Source of the DNA: CAYRTD01 sp964426915
GTDB taxonomy: Bacteria; Bacteroidota; Bacteroidia; Bacteroidales; GCA-2748055
NCBI GenBank assembly: GCA_964426915.1
Contig: CAYRTD010000200.1
Coordinates: 1-5,657 of the forward strand
Reading direction: 5' to 3'
Length of the DNA: 5,657 bases
Of this stretch, positions 5,611-5,657 are shown one piece after another. The notes under the pieces were generated by a model. It was not told the DNA's origin, ran no database searches, and saw nothing but the letters and a program-made list of their open reading frames with translations. A program made the translations under genes and the position numbers. How positions within the stretch are numbered: the stretch's first letter is position 1; each line of letters opens with the position of its first letter.

Positions 5611-5657
5611 GGCAGCGCAATAGTTAGGGGATTTCTCAGTCGCTCTAAGGGCGATGG
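5611..5657 (+). repeat. Intergenic direct repeat, copy 2, reaching the window end
   Basis: This is the second, diverged copy of the repeat at 5540. The hairpin arms TCGC (5640-5643) and GCGA (5651-5654) are kept while the loop changes from TCTGCGG to TCTAAGG. The two copies are separated by 22 bases (5589-5610). The repeat touches the last base, so the array may continue beyond the window. Confidence 0.8.

Noticed and set aside
5540..5657. CRISPR array
   Set aside because: There are only two imperfect copies with an indel, a single 22-base spacer and no cas genes.

Overview
The window looks like a chromosomal housekeeping segment from a member of the Bacteroidota, most likely near the Bacteroidales/Marinilabiliales. 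Three things point there. Two or three start regions carry the Bacteroidota-type -7 element TAnnTTTG, in two cases with a TTG about 20 bases upstream. No start is preceded by a strong Shine-Dalgarno sequence. The protein variants also fit, for example the GGALG N-terminal motif of MnmE and the NVCGGM end of FabG (recalled family features, not searched).

Layout: four genes lie on the minus strand. In transcription order they are sucD (succinyl-CoA synthetase alpha subunit, 3855 to 2986), a Sir2-family NAD-dependent protein deacylase (2929 to 2189), fabG (3-oxoacyl-ACP reductase, 1964 to 1218) and a lipoprotein of unknown function with a C-terminal TPR-like repeat (1145 to 168). The fifth gene, mnmE (tRNA-modification GTPase, 4011 to 5402), diverges from sucD across a 155-base intergenic region that holds a promoter-like element for each direction. 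The 197 bases between the deacylase and fabG contain no convincing gene but do hold a possible fabG promoter. Bases 1-167 hold only a weak terminator-like structure.

The 255 bases after mnmE contain no gene but are the most structured part of the window. They hold a perfect 17-bp inverted repeat whose arms are themselves near-palindromes, a run of nine C, and two diverged copies of a 47-49 base direct repeat that runs off the window end. This looks like an intergenic repeat cluster.

The functions are mostly independent core metabolism: TCA cycle, fatty acid elongation and tRNA wobble modification. The one suggestive pairing is sucD followed 56 bases later by the sirtuin, which couples succinyl-CoA metabolism to a protein deacylase. 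That sirtuin has an Asp in place of the fourth zinc-ligand Cys. I see no mobile element, CRISPR array, RNA gene or defence system, and no convincing new multi-gene system.
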